A stretch of DNA of 64,000 nucleotides, taken from Clostridium ihumii AP5 (lineage in GTDB: Bacteria > Bacillota > Clostridia > Clostridiales > Clostridiaceae). A program made the translations under genes and the position numbers. Where the stretch lies: the NCBI RefSeq assembly GCF_000612845.1, contig NZ_CCAT010000045.1, forward strand, positions 186,001 to 250,000, read 5' to 3'. Of this stretch, positions 42,622 to 51,297 are shown in pieces. The notes below the pieces were generated by a model, which was not told where the DNA came from, did no database searches, and saw only the letters and a list, made by a program, of their open reading frames with translations. Positions within the stretch are counted from its first letter, which is position 1, and each line of letters opens with the position of its first letter.

Positions 42622-43401
42622 TTATTGTTTAAATAATTTTTCAACCTCATGTTCTGTTAAAGCTCTATATTTACCTTTTTCCAATGTTTCATCTAAAATT
42701 AAATTTCCAATAGCAACTCTTTTTAAATATATAACATAGCAACCTACAGCTTTTAGCATACGTTTTACTTGATGTTTTCTTCCTTCAGAAATTGTAAGAT
42801 GCCCTGATATAACAGGTTGCTTGTATCTATCAGTTTTAGCTTTATAAAAATCTCTAATATTTATTTCTTCAAATTCTTCAAATTCACCATGTTTTATAAT
42901 TTCTAACTTTGCAGGCTTAGTAATTTTTTCACCTTGTCCAATATAAAGTCCATTTTCTATTTTATTTACATCTTCTTCACTTAAAGATCCTAATGCTATA
43001 AAAAAATATTTTTTTTCAACATGTTTTTCAGGACACATCAAGTGATGCTCAAACTCACCATCATTAGTAAATAAAAGTAATCCCTCTGTATCCTTATCTA
43101 ATCTTCCAACATGAAATATCCCATCCATATCAGTATCTTCAAAAAAGTCTAAAACTGTCTTTGTATTTATATCTTTTCTTGCTGTTATACATCCTTGTGG
43201 TTTATGAAACATATAATATACTTTTCCTTTATATTCAATGACATTATTATTATATTTTATACTATCTACCTTTTCATTAATATTTAATGAAGGTTCTCTA
43301 GTAACTTTGCCATTAACTTTCACTAATCCCTTTTTAATGTACTCTCTAACATTTTTACGTGTTCCAACTGATGCTTCTGCTAAAAATTTATCTAATCTCA
43401 T
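42622..43401 (-). CDS. RsuA/RluB family pseudouridine synthase
   Basis: 259 residues. An N-terminal S4 RNA-binding domain (MRLDKFLAEASVGTRKNVREYI) and a catalytic domain with GRLDKDTEGLLLFTNDG, whose Asp is the catalytic residue, then SEGRKHQVKRML. It makes pseudouridine in rRNA; whether 16S U516 or 23S cannot be told. GTGAGGA precedes ATG. Confidence 0.92.
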   Translation of the reverse strand: MRLDKFLAEASVGTRKNVREYIKKGLVKVNGKVTREPSLNINEKVDSIKYNNNVIEYKGKVYYMFHKPQGCITARKDINTKTVLDFFEDTDMDGIFHVGRLDKDTEGLLLFTNDGEFEHHLMCPEKHVEKKYFFIALGSLSEEDVNKIENGLYIGQGEKITKPAKLEIIKHGEFEEFEEINIRDFYKAKTDRYKQPVISGHLTISEGRKHQVKRMLKAVGCYVIYLKRVAIGNLILDETLEKGKYRALTEHEVEKLFKQ

Positions 43402-43444
43402 GTTTCCTCACTCTTATCTTTTGTAAAATAAATTTGTAATTCAT

Positions 43445-43900
43445 CTACAGTTTTTTATATCTTAGTATGACTTTATCTTTACTTTCTTCTAAAAATATTT
43501 CTAAATAAGCTAACTCTTCAAAGCAAAATTTTTCTATTTGTTCTTCACTAAACTCTCTTTGATAATAATCGTGTGTGTACCTATTTCTAAGTTTAACTGC
43601 AACTATTAAATATGCTTTAAGATTTTCGTCAAAAAAACCCATAAGTGAAGCTTGTTCAATAAGTTTTATTGATGTAGTTGAACTTGTCAATTTTCCTTCA
43701 TTTATAACTATATAGCTTTCACACATATCTATTACATATTCGGTAAAGTCTTGAAAAAATGCAAACATTGCCCTTCTTATTATTCTGCTATTATTTTTTT
43801 TATATTCTTTTATAGTATCTTTTAAATCTCCTAAGTTATCATAAGCACATTTATATTTTTCCAAAAATTTTTCTTTTTTATATTTATAATAAGGACTCAT
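43445..43900 (-). CDS. HEPN domain toxin candidate (HepT-like)
   Basis: 151 residues, all-helical. LRNRYTHDYYQ near residue 108 carries RX4HXY, the active-site motif of HEPN RNases. The partner gene just upstream encodes a minimal nucleotidyltransferase and overlaps by 17 bases, the standard HepT/MntA (type VII) arrangement. In known pairs the HEPN protein cuts RNA and the MNT protein silences it by AMPylation of a Tyr near the motif; HDYY offers such a Tyr. Confidence 0.78.
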   Translation of the reverse strand: MSPYYKYKKEKFLEKYKCAYDNLGDLKDTIKEYKKNNSRIIRRAMFAFFQDFTEYVIDMCESYIVINEGKLTSSTTSIKLIEQASLMGFFDENLKAYLIVAVKLRNRYTHDYYQREFSEEQIEKFCFEELAYLEIFLEESKDKVILRYKKL

Positions 43901-44315
43901 CTATAATACCTCCAAAATAGAAATATTGTTCATCTATCTTTAAAGTCTTTTCAAACTCTCTATTATTCCTAGCAAATTTTAATACATAATGTTGGAAATC
44001 ATACCATTTTTCTTCGTTCACTATATATTTTATATCACTATCAACTGCCATTCTTGCATATTTATTTGCAAAATCATTAAATATAATAAACGTTAAATGA
44101 ATATTATCATATTTATAATATTCTTTGCTCAATTCTTCTATTTTATCTTCTATATTTAAAGTATCATCAAAACTAACATTAGGATACAATACAATGGCTA
44201 AATCTATGTCACTCCTGTTTTCAACCCAATACTTAGTTCTATAACTTCCAAATTCACAAACACTTATTATGGTATTAAGTTTTTTTAATTCATATATATA
44301 TTGTGTTTTATTCAA
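43884..44315 (-). CDS. MNT-type nucleotidyltransferase antitoxin candidate (MntA-like)
   Basis: 143 residues from a TTG start with AAGGAGG upstream. CEFGSYRTKYWVENRSDIDLAIVL is the nucleotidyltransferase GS-(X)11-DxD motif, one residue longer than the common X10 spacing. I cannot place the third carboxylate with confidence; the expected strand (NIHLTFII) shows His rather than Asp. First gene of the pair with the HEPN protein. Confidence 0.75.
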   Translation of the reverse strand: MNKTQYIYELKKLNTIISVCEFGSYRTKYWVENRSDIDLAIVLYPNVSFDDTLNIEDKIEELSKEYYKYDNIHLTFIIFNDFANKYARMAVDSDIKYIVNEEKWYDFQHYVLKFARNNREFEKTLKIDEQYFYFGGIIDESLL

Positions 44316-44464
44316 AACTTATCCTCCTTTTCATATTTAAAATTTCCATTCAATAATATTATATCCTATTAACTTAATCATTTAAACAATATGGCTTTTT
44401 TGAATTTATTGTTCTTTTTTAATGGTTTATTTCATCTATCAAAATTAAAATATAATTTATAAAA

Positions 44465-44504
44465 AAATAGATATACTTCTCATTTAATAAAAGTACATCT
44501 ATTT
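44465..44504 (-). terminator. Terminator of the HMA-like gene
   Basis: AAATAGAT and TACTT (44465-44478) pair with AAGTA and ATCTATTT (44491-44504) with one mismatch. Confidence 0.8.
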
Positions 44505-44510
44505 CTCATA

Positions 44511-44714
44511 TTATTTAATATTGCATCCTGCATTTTCAATACAGTTTTTAATTTCTTCTGGTGTTGCTGGATTATTATAAATAACTTCAACACTTCCTCT
44601 TGCCATATCGACACATACATTATTTACACCATCGATTTTTTCTAACGCATTTTTTATTTGTGTTTTCACTTCTTGATTTCCAATTCCTTCAACCATATAA
44701 TGTTCTCTATCCAT
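44511..44714 (-). CDS. HMA-domain (CopZ-like) protein lacking the CxxC site
   Basis: 67 residues from the ATG at 44714 (AAGGAG upstream). The fold pattern is that of heavy-metal-associated domains: VEGIGNQEVKTQIKNALEKIDGV, then VDMARGSVEVIYNN and EEIKNCIENAGCNI. The metal loop, normally GMxCxxC, is GIGNQEV here, so both binding Cys are gone. It may bind something other than copper or be a decayed chaperone. It lies 65 bases downstream of a VanY-like gene. Confidence 0.75.
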   Translation of the reverse strand: MDREHYMVEGIGNQEVKTQIKNALEKIDGVNNVCVDMARGSVEVIYNNPATPEEIKNCIENAGCNIK

Positions 44715-44779
44715 TATCACATTCTCCTTACTTATAAAGTTTTCAAACGTAGTATGTGCAAAATATAACATGGGTATTC

Positions 44780-45532
44780 TTAATTAGTTTTTTCAAGATA
44801 TTCTTCTAAGGTTATTCTATTTTTGGTTATATACTCTGCAGCCTCTTTTCCAACATACCTAAAATGCCATGGTTCATAATCAATTCCTGTTATTTTTTCT
44901 TTTTCCTTTGGATATCTAAGAATGAATCCATATTTATAACAGTTTTCTCTAAGCCATTTATTTTCTTCCGTATTTTCTTGTTTTTCATCTAAATTTAAAT
45001 AACTACTAGATGTTATATCAAGTGCTAATCCTGTTTCATGTTCACTATAGCCTGCTGGCATAACCAATTTTGTTGCTTCTTTACATGCCTGTTCATAAGT
45101 CATGCCTTTATTAATATTTTCATTTATAGTTTCATCTAATATGTTTTGTTGTGATTCACTACTTCTATATCCAGATGCCACCCAAAAACTTAATCCTTTA
45201 TTACTACCCTCTGTTAACATATCACTTAAATCATCGTATATAAAATCTGCAACAGAATTTCTTTTATTATTTAATGATTTTAAATTGACAATATATCCTT
45301 CAGGAATTTTTTTATTTTTATTAACCAAAACTAATTTTTTAAATTCATTTGTAGAAGTTGTTGCAACTGTTGGATCGTCTTGAATTACTTTTATATTCTC
45401 AACATTTTTTTGATTTATAGAGCACTTTTTATCTTTGTAATACTCTTTCTCATAACCATAACTCATTATAAATATTAAACATAAAACTAAAACCATTATA
45501 TAAGACATATTATTTTTTATTTCTTTTCTCAT
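44780..45532 (-). CDS. D-alanyl-D-alanine carboxypeptidase, M15B (VanY-like)
   Basis: 250 residues. A signal anchor (ISYIMVLVLCLIFIMSYG region) places it outside the membrane. Zinc peptidase motifs: GYSEHETGLALDI (SxHxxGxAxD) and the late EPWHFRYVG; SGYRSSESQQ is the usual upstream block. It trims the terminal D-Ala from peptidoglycan stems. AGGGAGG before ATG. With the VanRS-like and VanZ genes nearby it suggests wall-directed regulation. Confidence 0.9.
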   Translation of the reverse strand: MRKEIKNNMSYIMVLVLCLIFIMSYGYEKEYYKDKKCSINQKNVENIKVIQDDPTVATTSTNEFKKLVLVNKNKKIPEGYIVNLKSLNNKRNSVADFIYDDLSDMLTEGSNKGLSFWVASGYRSSESQQNILDETINENINKGMTYEQACKEATKLVMPAGYSEHETGLALDITSSSYLNLDEKQENTEENKWLRENCYKYGFILRYPKEKEKITGIDYEPWHFRYVGKEAAEYITKNRITLEEYLEKTN

Positions 45533-45657
45533 AATATCCCTCCCTGTTTTAAGTTGATAAATTATATGTTATTTATTATAATTACTATCTTTATTATTGA
45601 CTTCCATTATTTTTTTATAACTATTTTAAATTAATAATTTTCTTCTTTAAAAAAACA

Positions 45658-45698
45658 AAAACAAGAATACCTATTATTCTTTTTGGCACTCTTGTTTT
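45658..45698 (-). terminator. Terminator of the GGDEF gene
   Basis: AAAACAAGA (45658-45666) pairs with TCTTGTTTT (45690-45698). Confidence 0.6.
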
Positions 45699-45817
45699 GT
45701 TATATAATTTAATTCTATACAATTATTGTAAAATCCTTCTAATTTTTTTAAAATATTTTATATTTTACTGAAATTTAAACAATATGCTGATTATTAAATT
45801 TATCTTTTAAATTATAT

Positions 45818-46996
45818 TTAATAATTTTTTTTACTATTTTTATCTTGATACATTTTATAATCAGCTTCATCTATTGTTAACTTAATATCTTTATTAAAAT
45901 CTTTATATATCGAATATCCTTTAGATATACTTATCTTTATTATTTCTTCATAATTGTACTTTTCTATTTTTTCATCTAACACTTTAAATTTTTCTTTTAT
46001 ATAGACTTCACTTGCATTGTTTACTATTACTGCAAATTCATCTCCACCAATTCTTGATATTGTACTTTGTTCATAAAATACTTCTTTTAAAATATTTGCA
46101 GCTGCTATTATAAGTTCATCTCCAATTAAATGTCCATATTCATCATTAGTATTTTTAAGTCCATCTAAATCAAGTATTATTATAGTAACCATATTGGTAC
46201 CATTTTTGTTTAATCGTCTCATTTCCTTTGTAAAGTAAGTTTTATTTGTAACTCCTGTTATAATATCATTGTAACTTAAATATTGAAGTTTGCTCTCTAA
46301 CTCTTTTCTATCTTGAATACATCTACTTATACCTTGAAATGAAATAAGCCTACCATCTTTGTCATATTCGGGTATAGAAAAATCTTCTAAAAACATATAC
46401 TTTCCTTTTTTATTTATATACCTTAATTCCAATGCTCTTCTGTATTTGCTAACATTATTTATTTTGTCTTGTAATTTTTTTGCATCGTCTGGATGTATAA
46501 GTTTAAAAAGAATATTTGCATCTTCATAATGTTGTTCTTTAGTTACACCTAATAATTTTTCAACAGCATCATTTATATATGTAAACTTTAATTTGGGATA
46601 TACTTCTACTCTGTATATTATGTCATATGATTTGTCTGCTAAATATTTTAACACAGTATATTCATGTTCAATGTTCTTATACTCTGTAATATCAAATAAA
46701 ATTAAATATGCACCTATTAAAATGTTTGAATCATCATATATCTTAGTTACTTTAACACTAAAATATTTCTTTTCTGAATTTTTATCTTTCAAAACTAATT
46801 CTTTTAAGTCATATTCTTCTTGTATATTTATGCTTTTTTCAATAATAAAGTCATTTATACTTTTTCCTATAACATCTTCCTTTTTAAACTTTAGATTTTC
46901 ATAAAAATTATCACTAACCTCACATATAACATTATCTAAGTCTAAATACATAAAAATCTCTCTACTATATCTCCTATATGTTTTTTCTGAAAGCAT
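45818..46996 (-). CDS. PAS-PAS-GGDEF diguanylate cyclase
   Basis: 392 residues from the ATG at 46996 (GAGGGGGA upstream). Two PAS domains (about 15-110 and 118-235), no membrane helices, then GGDEF (about 240-390) with the intact ISRIGGDEFAVIV site, so cyclic di-GMP synthesis is likely. An RxxD inhibitory site is not evident. The PAS ligand is unknown. Confidence 0.9.
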   Translation of the reverse strand: MLSEKTYRRYSREIFMYLDLDNVICEVSDNFYENLKFKKEDVIGKSINDFIIEKSINIQEEYDLKELVLKDKNSEKKYFSVKVTKIYDDSNILIGAYLILFDITEYKNIEHEYTVLKYLADKSYDIIYRVEVYPKLKFTYINDAVEKLLGVTKEQHYEDANILFKLIHPDDAKKLQDKINNVSKYRRALELRYINKKGKYMFLEDFSIPEYDKDGRLISFQGISRCIQDRKELESKLQYLSYNDIITGVTNKTYFTKEMRRLNKNGTNMVTIIILDLDGLKNTNDEYGHLIGDELIIAAANILKEVFYEQSTISRIGGDEFAVIVNNASEVYIKEKFKVLDEKIEKYNYEEIIKISISKGYSIYKDFNKDIKLTIDEADYKMYQDKNSKKNY

Positions 46997-47148
46997 TAAT
47001 ATTTTCCCCCTCATATTTTATACCATTTTACATAAAAGTATTTTATTAAAAATTTATATATTTTTTGTTTTTTATAATTTGATTATAACATAATGAATAA
47101 AACTCAAAATACAATTTTTTGAATTTTATTAAAAAAGATCATTAAAAA

Positions 47149-47179
47149 AGATGACTTTTGGTTTTTCCAAAAGCCATCT
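47149..47179 (-). terminator. Terminator of the lectin gene
   Basis: AGATGACTTTTGG (47149-47161) pairs with CCAAAAGCCATCT (47167-47179), one mismatch, loop T5. Confidence 0.85.
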
Positions 47180-47197
47180 CTATATTTAAAACATTTT

Positions 47198-48007
47198 CTA
47201 TTTAATTTGATCTATTATTTTAGCTCTAAAACCAATAGGACCCTCACCTTCATATTTCATTTGTCCATTAAGATTCTGTCCATTATTATTGGAATTAAAT
47301 TTTAGTTCAATAACTCTTTGAGTTTCTCTTCCACCAATTATCATATCTCCACTACGATGCCATGGTGCTGAAGATCCTCCCCATTGGTTATATACTTCAT
47401 AATTATTAGCTACAATATTAACAGCTCTAAAACCTATTGGACCTTCTCCTTTATAAGTCATAGTTCCTTCAAGTGTACATCCACCATCTGTTGATTTTAT
47501 ATCCATAGCTACAACATTTTGATTAGTTCTTCCACTTAACACCCAAGTTCCACCATAATGCCATGGTGCTGAAGATCCACCCCATTGATTTTCAACTTCA
47601 TAAGAAGGAATAAAAATTCCTACAAATCCTATAGTTTTTTCACAACTATAATTCATAACTCCCACTAAAACTCTTCCATCATCACTAGCAGTAACTTTTA
47701 ATCTAGTACATCTTTGCTTACATCTTCCTCCAATTACCCATATACCTTCATCATGCCAAGTTCCTGAAGATCCACCCCAACGAACTTTTACATTATACAT
47801 ATTTCCATATTCTTGCTCTGCAAATAATTCTATTGGACCTTCACCATTGTAAGTTACAGTTCCTCTAAGAGTTCTACCACAATCTCTTGATCTAATATCA
47901 ATTTCAACTAAATATTGATCTTCTCTACTACCTAATAACCATGTTGATCCTGGAATCCATGATGGACATGGTCCACCTTGATAATTTTGAACTTGATAAG
48001 CAGCCAT
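47198..48007 (-). CDS. OAA/MBHA-family lectin with four repeats
   Basis: 269 residues made of four repeats of about 67. Each has the pattern YxVxNQWGGSSAPW, then W-GGR/SR, then L-G-M-YxGEGPIGF. Repeats 3 and 4 keep it almost fully (NQWGGSSAPWH, GEGPIGFRA); repeats 1 and 2 have diverged (NYQGGPCPSW, SCEKTIGF). This is the Oscillatoria agglutinin / Myxococcus hemagglutinin family, which binds the branched core of high-mannose glycans. No signal peptide. AGGAGGG before ATG, own terminator. Length equals the four-repeat myxobacterial form. Confidence 0.92.
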   Translation of the reverse strand: MAAYQVQNYQGGPCPSWIPGSTWLLGSREDQYLVEIDIRSRDCGRTLRGTVTYNGEGPIELFAEQEYGNMYNVKVRWGGSSGTWHDEGIWVIGGRCKQRCTRLKVTASDDGRVLVGVMNYSCEKTIGFVGIFIPSYEVENQWGGSSAPWHYGGTWVLSGRTNQNVVAMDIKSTDGGCTLEGTMTYKGEGPIGFRAVNIVANNYEVYNQWGGSSAPWHRSGDMIIGGRETQRVIELKFNSNNNGQNLNGQMKYEGEGPIGFRAKIIDQIK

Positions 48008-48301
48008 ACTTATCCCTCCTATTTATAATCAACTTTGGTTTATTAGAAATTTAGCCAATATAATTTTCTATATACTTTAATATATGAAGGTATAATTTGA
48101 TTTGTGTCAAAACTTAAAAGGATAAAAGATTCAGCTAAAACATCACTAAGTGTTAAATCTAATTGATATTTTTTTAATCTATTTTAGATACAATACTACT
48201 TGCTATTTATGAAAATAAAAGTGTAATTTTTAAATTCATCTGTAATCTTAAAATATTAATAATAATAATTTAAAATATTCTTCTAGTTTTAATTTTCATA
48301 T
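48008..48301. other. Intergenic region upstream of the lectin gene
   Basis: About 290 bases, AT-rich, which should contain the lectin promoter. I see no gene or clear repeat. Confidence 0.35.
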
Positions 48302-48457
48302 TCAGTATTTACTTTTTATACTAAAGTATAAACTAACCCATATTAATGTTCCTATAGTAGCACCTACACCTTCCATATCAAATATTGCTCCAACTGCAAC
48401 GCCTAGGGGTATTGAAAAAATTATATAGTCTTTTTTCGGATATTTTTTCTTTATCAC
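48302..48457 (-). CDS. Small hydrophobic protein, GTG start
   Basis: 51 residues. AGGAGG seven bases before GTG is a strong start. Sequence: a basic N-terminus (KKKYPKKDY), then two hydrophobic segments around a GAIFDMEGVGATIG turn, ending KSKY. It looks like a two-helix membrane protein. No family recognised. It lies upstream of the lectin gene in the same direction, with a strong hairpin behind it at 48497. Confidence 0.6.
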   Translation of the reverse strand: MIKKKYPKKDYIIFSIPLGVAVGAIFDMEGVGATIGTLIWVSLYFSIKSKY

Positions 48458-48806
48458 AAATGACCTCCTAATATATTTTATTTTTAAATTATATATACAA
48501 AAAAGTTTCCAACATATTGAATCAAATATTGGAAACTTTTTTGTAGTATTAAATTTTAAATATTACTCATTCATCTTCAAGTAGTGAACACCTAATTTTT
48601 AATATTTTACTTAATATATTTTTTATATCAGTAATTAATTATATTATATAGTTTTTCAAATTATTTTCTTGTCAGATATTAATTTAATATTGTAAAATTT
48701 ATATTAACTTAAATGTATATTTTTTAAAGTTATTCTGTATGTTTAATGCTTTTTAGTTAAATTTATAATTTAATTTAAAAGTATATTTTATTTAGTATAT
48801 ATTCCT
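48458..48806. other. Intergenic region with one strong hairpin
   Basis: About 350 bases after the MATE gene. Apart from the terminator-like hairpin at 48497-48544 I see no gene. Confidence 0.4.
48497..48544 (-). terminator. Terminator-like hairpin
   Basis: ACAAAAAAGTTTCCAA (48497-48512) pairs perfectly with TTGGAAACTTTTTTGT (48529-48544). On the minus strand it could end a long MATE transcript before the small GTG gene. Confidence 0.75.
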
Positions 48807-50150
48807 TTATTTTTCAAATCCATGAAGCCAATCAGATTTTAAGTAGTAAATTAAGAAAATTAAAGAACTTAAAAACCATGTTAATGGATATGCCCAAAAT
48901 ACTACTTTTATGCTAGGTATATAATGTGTAGCTACTGTTACATATATTACCCTTATAACGCACCAACAACATAACATTACAATCATTGGAACAATTGATT
49001 TTCCTGCCCCTCTTAAAATTCCTGCTAAACAATGAGAAAATGCTAAAAGAAAATAGAATAATGCAATTGTTCTTGCTTGAGATGTTCCATATTTAATAAC
49101 TTCTGCTTCTCCATTAAAAAGTGCAATAAGTTTTGGTGCTGTAAAAAAGAAAACTATTCCTACTATTTCTGCAAGCATAAGTGAAATAAAAATGCCAAAG
49201 TATGTTCCCTTTTTAGCACGTTCATATTGCTTAGCACCAAGATTTTGACTAATAAATGTTGTCATAGAGAAAGCAAAACTTGTTATTGGAATAAATGCAA
49301 ATCCCTCAATTTTAGAGTAAGCTCCACAACCAGCTACTGCTATAGCTCCAAATGCATTTATATTAGATTGAACAACAATGTTAGCAAGTGCAATAACTGA
49401 ATTTTGTATACCTGCTGGTATTCCCATATGAAGAATTTGTTTAAGCATTGTTATATTTAATCGTATTTTATTTAAACTTACTTTGTATATATCTTTTGTT
49501 TTAGTAAGATGATAAAATGCTAATACAACACTTACACCTTGTGCTATAACAGTTGCTATTGCAGCTCCTGCAATTCCCATTTTAAACCCTGCTACAAAAA
49601 GTAAATCTAGCACAACATTCACAACAGATGAAACCATAAGATAATATAAAGGATGCTTACTATCACCTACAGCTTGAAAAATACCACTTGCAGTATTATA
49701 CATTACAACGGTTAAAATACCACCAAAATAAATTCTCACATACAATACTGCTTTTGGAAATACACTATCTGGAGTGCCCATAAGCCTTAATATCTGTGGT
49801 GAAAGTAATGTTCCTAAAAAAGTTAATATAATTCCTGCTATAATTCCAAACGCAATAGATGTATGAATTGCTGTTTGAACATTCTCTTTTTCACCTGCCC
49901 CAAAATATTTTGAAATAACCACTCCAGCTCCCATAAAAATTCCACCAAATAGTCCTACTAATAAAAATATAAGAGAACCAGTAGAACTTATTGCAGCCAA
50001 GGCATCTCTACCTACAAAATTACCAATTACCAATGAATCAACAACATTGTATAGTTGTTGAAATAAATTACCCCAAAAAATCGGCAATGCAAATCTAAAA
50101 ATCTTTTTGCATATTGATCCGTTGGTCATTAACACTGTATTCGATTCCAT
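48807..50150 (-). CDS. MATE family efflux transporter
   Basis: 447 residues from the ATG at 50150 (GGGTGA nine bases upstream; a GTG four codons earlier overlaps that site). Twelve membrane helices in two six-helix halves; PIFWGNLFQQLYNVVDSLVIGNFVGRDALAAI and the second-half PAGIQNSVIALANIVVQSNINAFG are MATE signatures. It exports drugs or metabolites using Na+ or H+. Substrate unknown. Confidence 0.92.
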   Translation of the reverse strand: MESNTVLMTNGSICKKIFRFALPIFWGNLFQQLYNVVDSLVIGNFVGRDALAAISSTGSLIFLLVGLFGGIFMGAGVVISKYFGAGEKENVQTAIHTSIAFGIIAGIILTFLGTLLSPQILRLMGTPDSVFPKAVLYVRIYFGGILTVVMYNTASGIFQAVGDSKHPLYYLMVSSVVNVVLDLLFVAGFKMGIAGAAIATVIAQGVSVVLAFYHLTKTKDIYKVSLNKIRLNITMLKQILHMGIPAGIQNSVIALANIVVQSNINAFGAIAVAGCGAYSKIEGFAFIPITSFAFSMTTFISQNLGAKQYERAKKGTYFGIFISLMLAEIVGIVFFFTAPKLIALFNGEAEVIKYGTSQARTIALFYFLLAFSHCLAGILRGAGKSIVPMIVMLCCWCVIRVIYVTVATHYIPSIKVVFWAYPLTWFLSSLIFLIYYLKSDWLHGFEK

Positions 50151-50515
50151 ATAATCTGTCACCCACTCTCAAATCGTTATTATTAACTAGATAATATTCT
50201 AAATTTCATAATAAATAAAATTATACCACATATACCATTTTCTTTCTTTAAATTTATGCCAGTTATATTGTTAATATTAAAATTATTATTTTAAATTAAA
50301 CAAAAGATTTCTATTTTAATTAGAAAAACTATTAAATTATAATATAATAAAATATTTTTTAGGATAATTTAATTCTTAATACTACCTAAATTATAATTTT
50401 AAAATATATTTTTACATAATTTTGTTTTTATTTACATAATAATTGTTTTTTGTAACATTGTTAAATTTTATTCATATATTATAGATGTAACTAATTATAA
50501 GGAGTTGCCTTTATT
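50151..50515. other. Divergent promoter region of MATE and ytaF-like genes
   Basis: About 365 bases. A possible ytaF promoter is TTGTTA (50458-50463), 16-nt spacer, TATAGA (50480-50485). I see no gene and no yybP-ykoY-type riboswitch. Confidence 0.4.
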
Positions 50516-51127
50516 ATGTTAATTCTATCTGCATTATTATTTAGTATATCTTCAAATCTAGATAATTTAGTTATTGGAATAGCTTATGGAATTAAAAAAA
50601 TAAATATAGGAATATTGCCAAATTGCATTATAGCTTTTATAACCTCTTTAGGTACACTTATATCTATGCTATTTGGTTCTTATATAGCAAAGTTTTTACC
50701 TACATCTATATCTAATAGTTTAGGTGCTTTAATAATAATTGCTTTAGGTATATATTTTATAATTACTAGTCTTTTAAAATTCAAAAACAAGACTAGCTCA
50801 AAAGAACTAGCTTTAAAAGATGTTAATGATATGGTTCAATATGCTGAGTCATCTGATTTAGATAAGTCTGGGGATATTAGCATAAAAGAATCTTTTCTTG
50901 TAGCCTTAGGTTTAACATTTAATAATTTAGGTACTGGTGTGGCTGCAAGTATAACAGGTGTTAGCATTAAATTTACTGTAATTTCTACATTTGTATTAAG
51001 CATTATTATAATACTGTTAGGTGAATCTATAGGTAATCGTGTTTTAGGTAAAATTTTGGGTAAGTATGCTCCACTATTTTCAGGTGTATTATTAATAATA
51101 CTTGGTATTTTAGAACTACTTAATTAA
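50516..51127 (+). CDS. ytaF: Sporulation membrane protein YtaF (MntP-like fold)
   Basis: 203 residues, six membrane helices in two inverted halves: LLFSISSNLDNLVIGIAYGIKK and LVALGLTFNNLGTGVAASITG, each with the Asp/Asn pair seen in YtaF and MntP. A hydrophilic loop with DLDKSGDISIKES lies between. YtaF is a conserved clostridial/bacilli sporulation-linked membrane protein related to manganese exporters. AAGGAG before ATG. Confidence 0.88.
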   Translation: MLILSALLFSISSNLDNLVIGIAYGIKKINIGILPNCIIAFITSLGTLISMLFGSYIAKFLPTSISNSLGALIIIALGIYFIITSLLKFKNKTSSKELALKDVNDMVQYAESSDLDKSGDISIKESFLVALGLTFNNLGTGVAASITGVSIKFTVISTFVLSIIIILLGESIGNRVLGKILGKYAPLFSGVLLIILGILELLN

Positions 51128-51135
51128 AATAATAA

Positions 51136-51174
51136 AAATAGGATGAAGATACTAACTACATCTCCTTCCTATTT
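51136..51174 (+). terminator. Terminator of ytaF
   Basis: AAATAGGA (51136-51143) and AGAT pair with ATCT and TCCTATTT (51167-51174). Confidence 0.75.
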
Positions 51175-51224
51175 TATATGATTTATATGTAAAATATTTC
51201 TTAAACTATACATATATTAATTTC

Positions 51225-51268
51225 AAAGGAGTTCTAAACATAAAATTCAATATTTAGAACTCCTTTTT
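51225..51268 (-). terminator. Terminator of the TIM-barrel gene
   Basis: AAAGGAGTTCTAAA (51225-51238) pairs perfectly with TTTAGAACTCCTTT (51253-51266). Confidence 0.85.
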
Positions 51269-51297
51269 ACTTATAGTTTGAAACTATAAAATTATAC

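Noticed and set aside
38471-45532. A vancomycin-resistance cluster
   Set aside because: No vanH, vanA/B-type ligase or vanX genes are present; only regulators, VanZ and a D,D-carboxypeptidase, which also occur in sensitive species.
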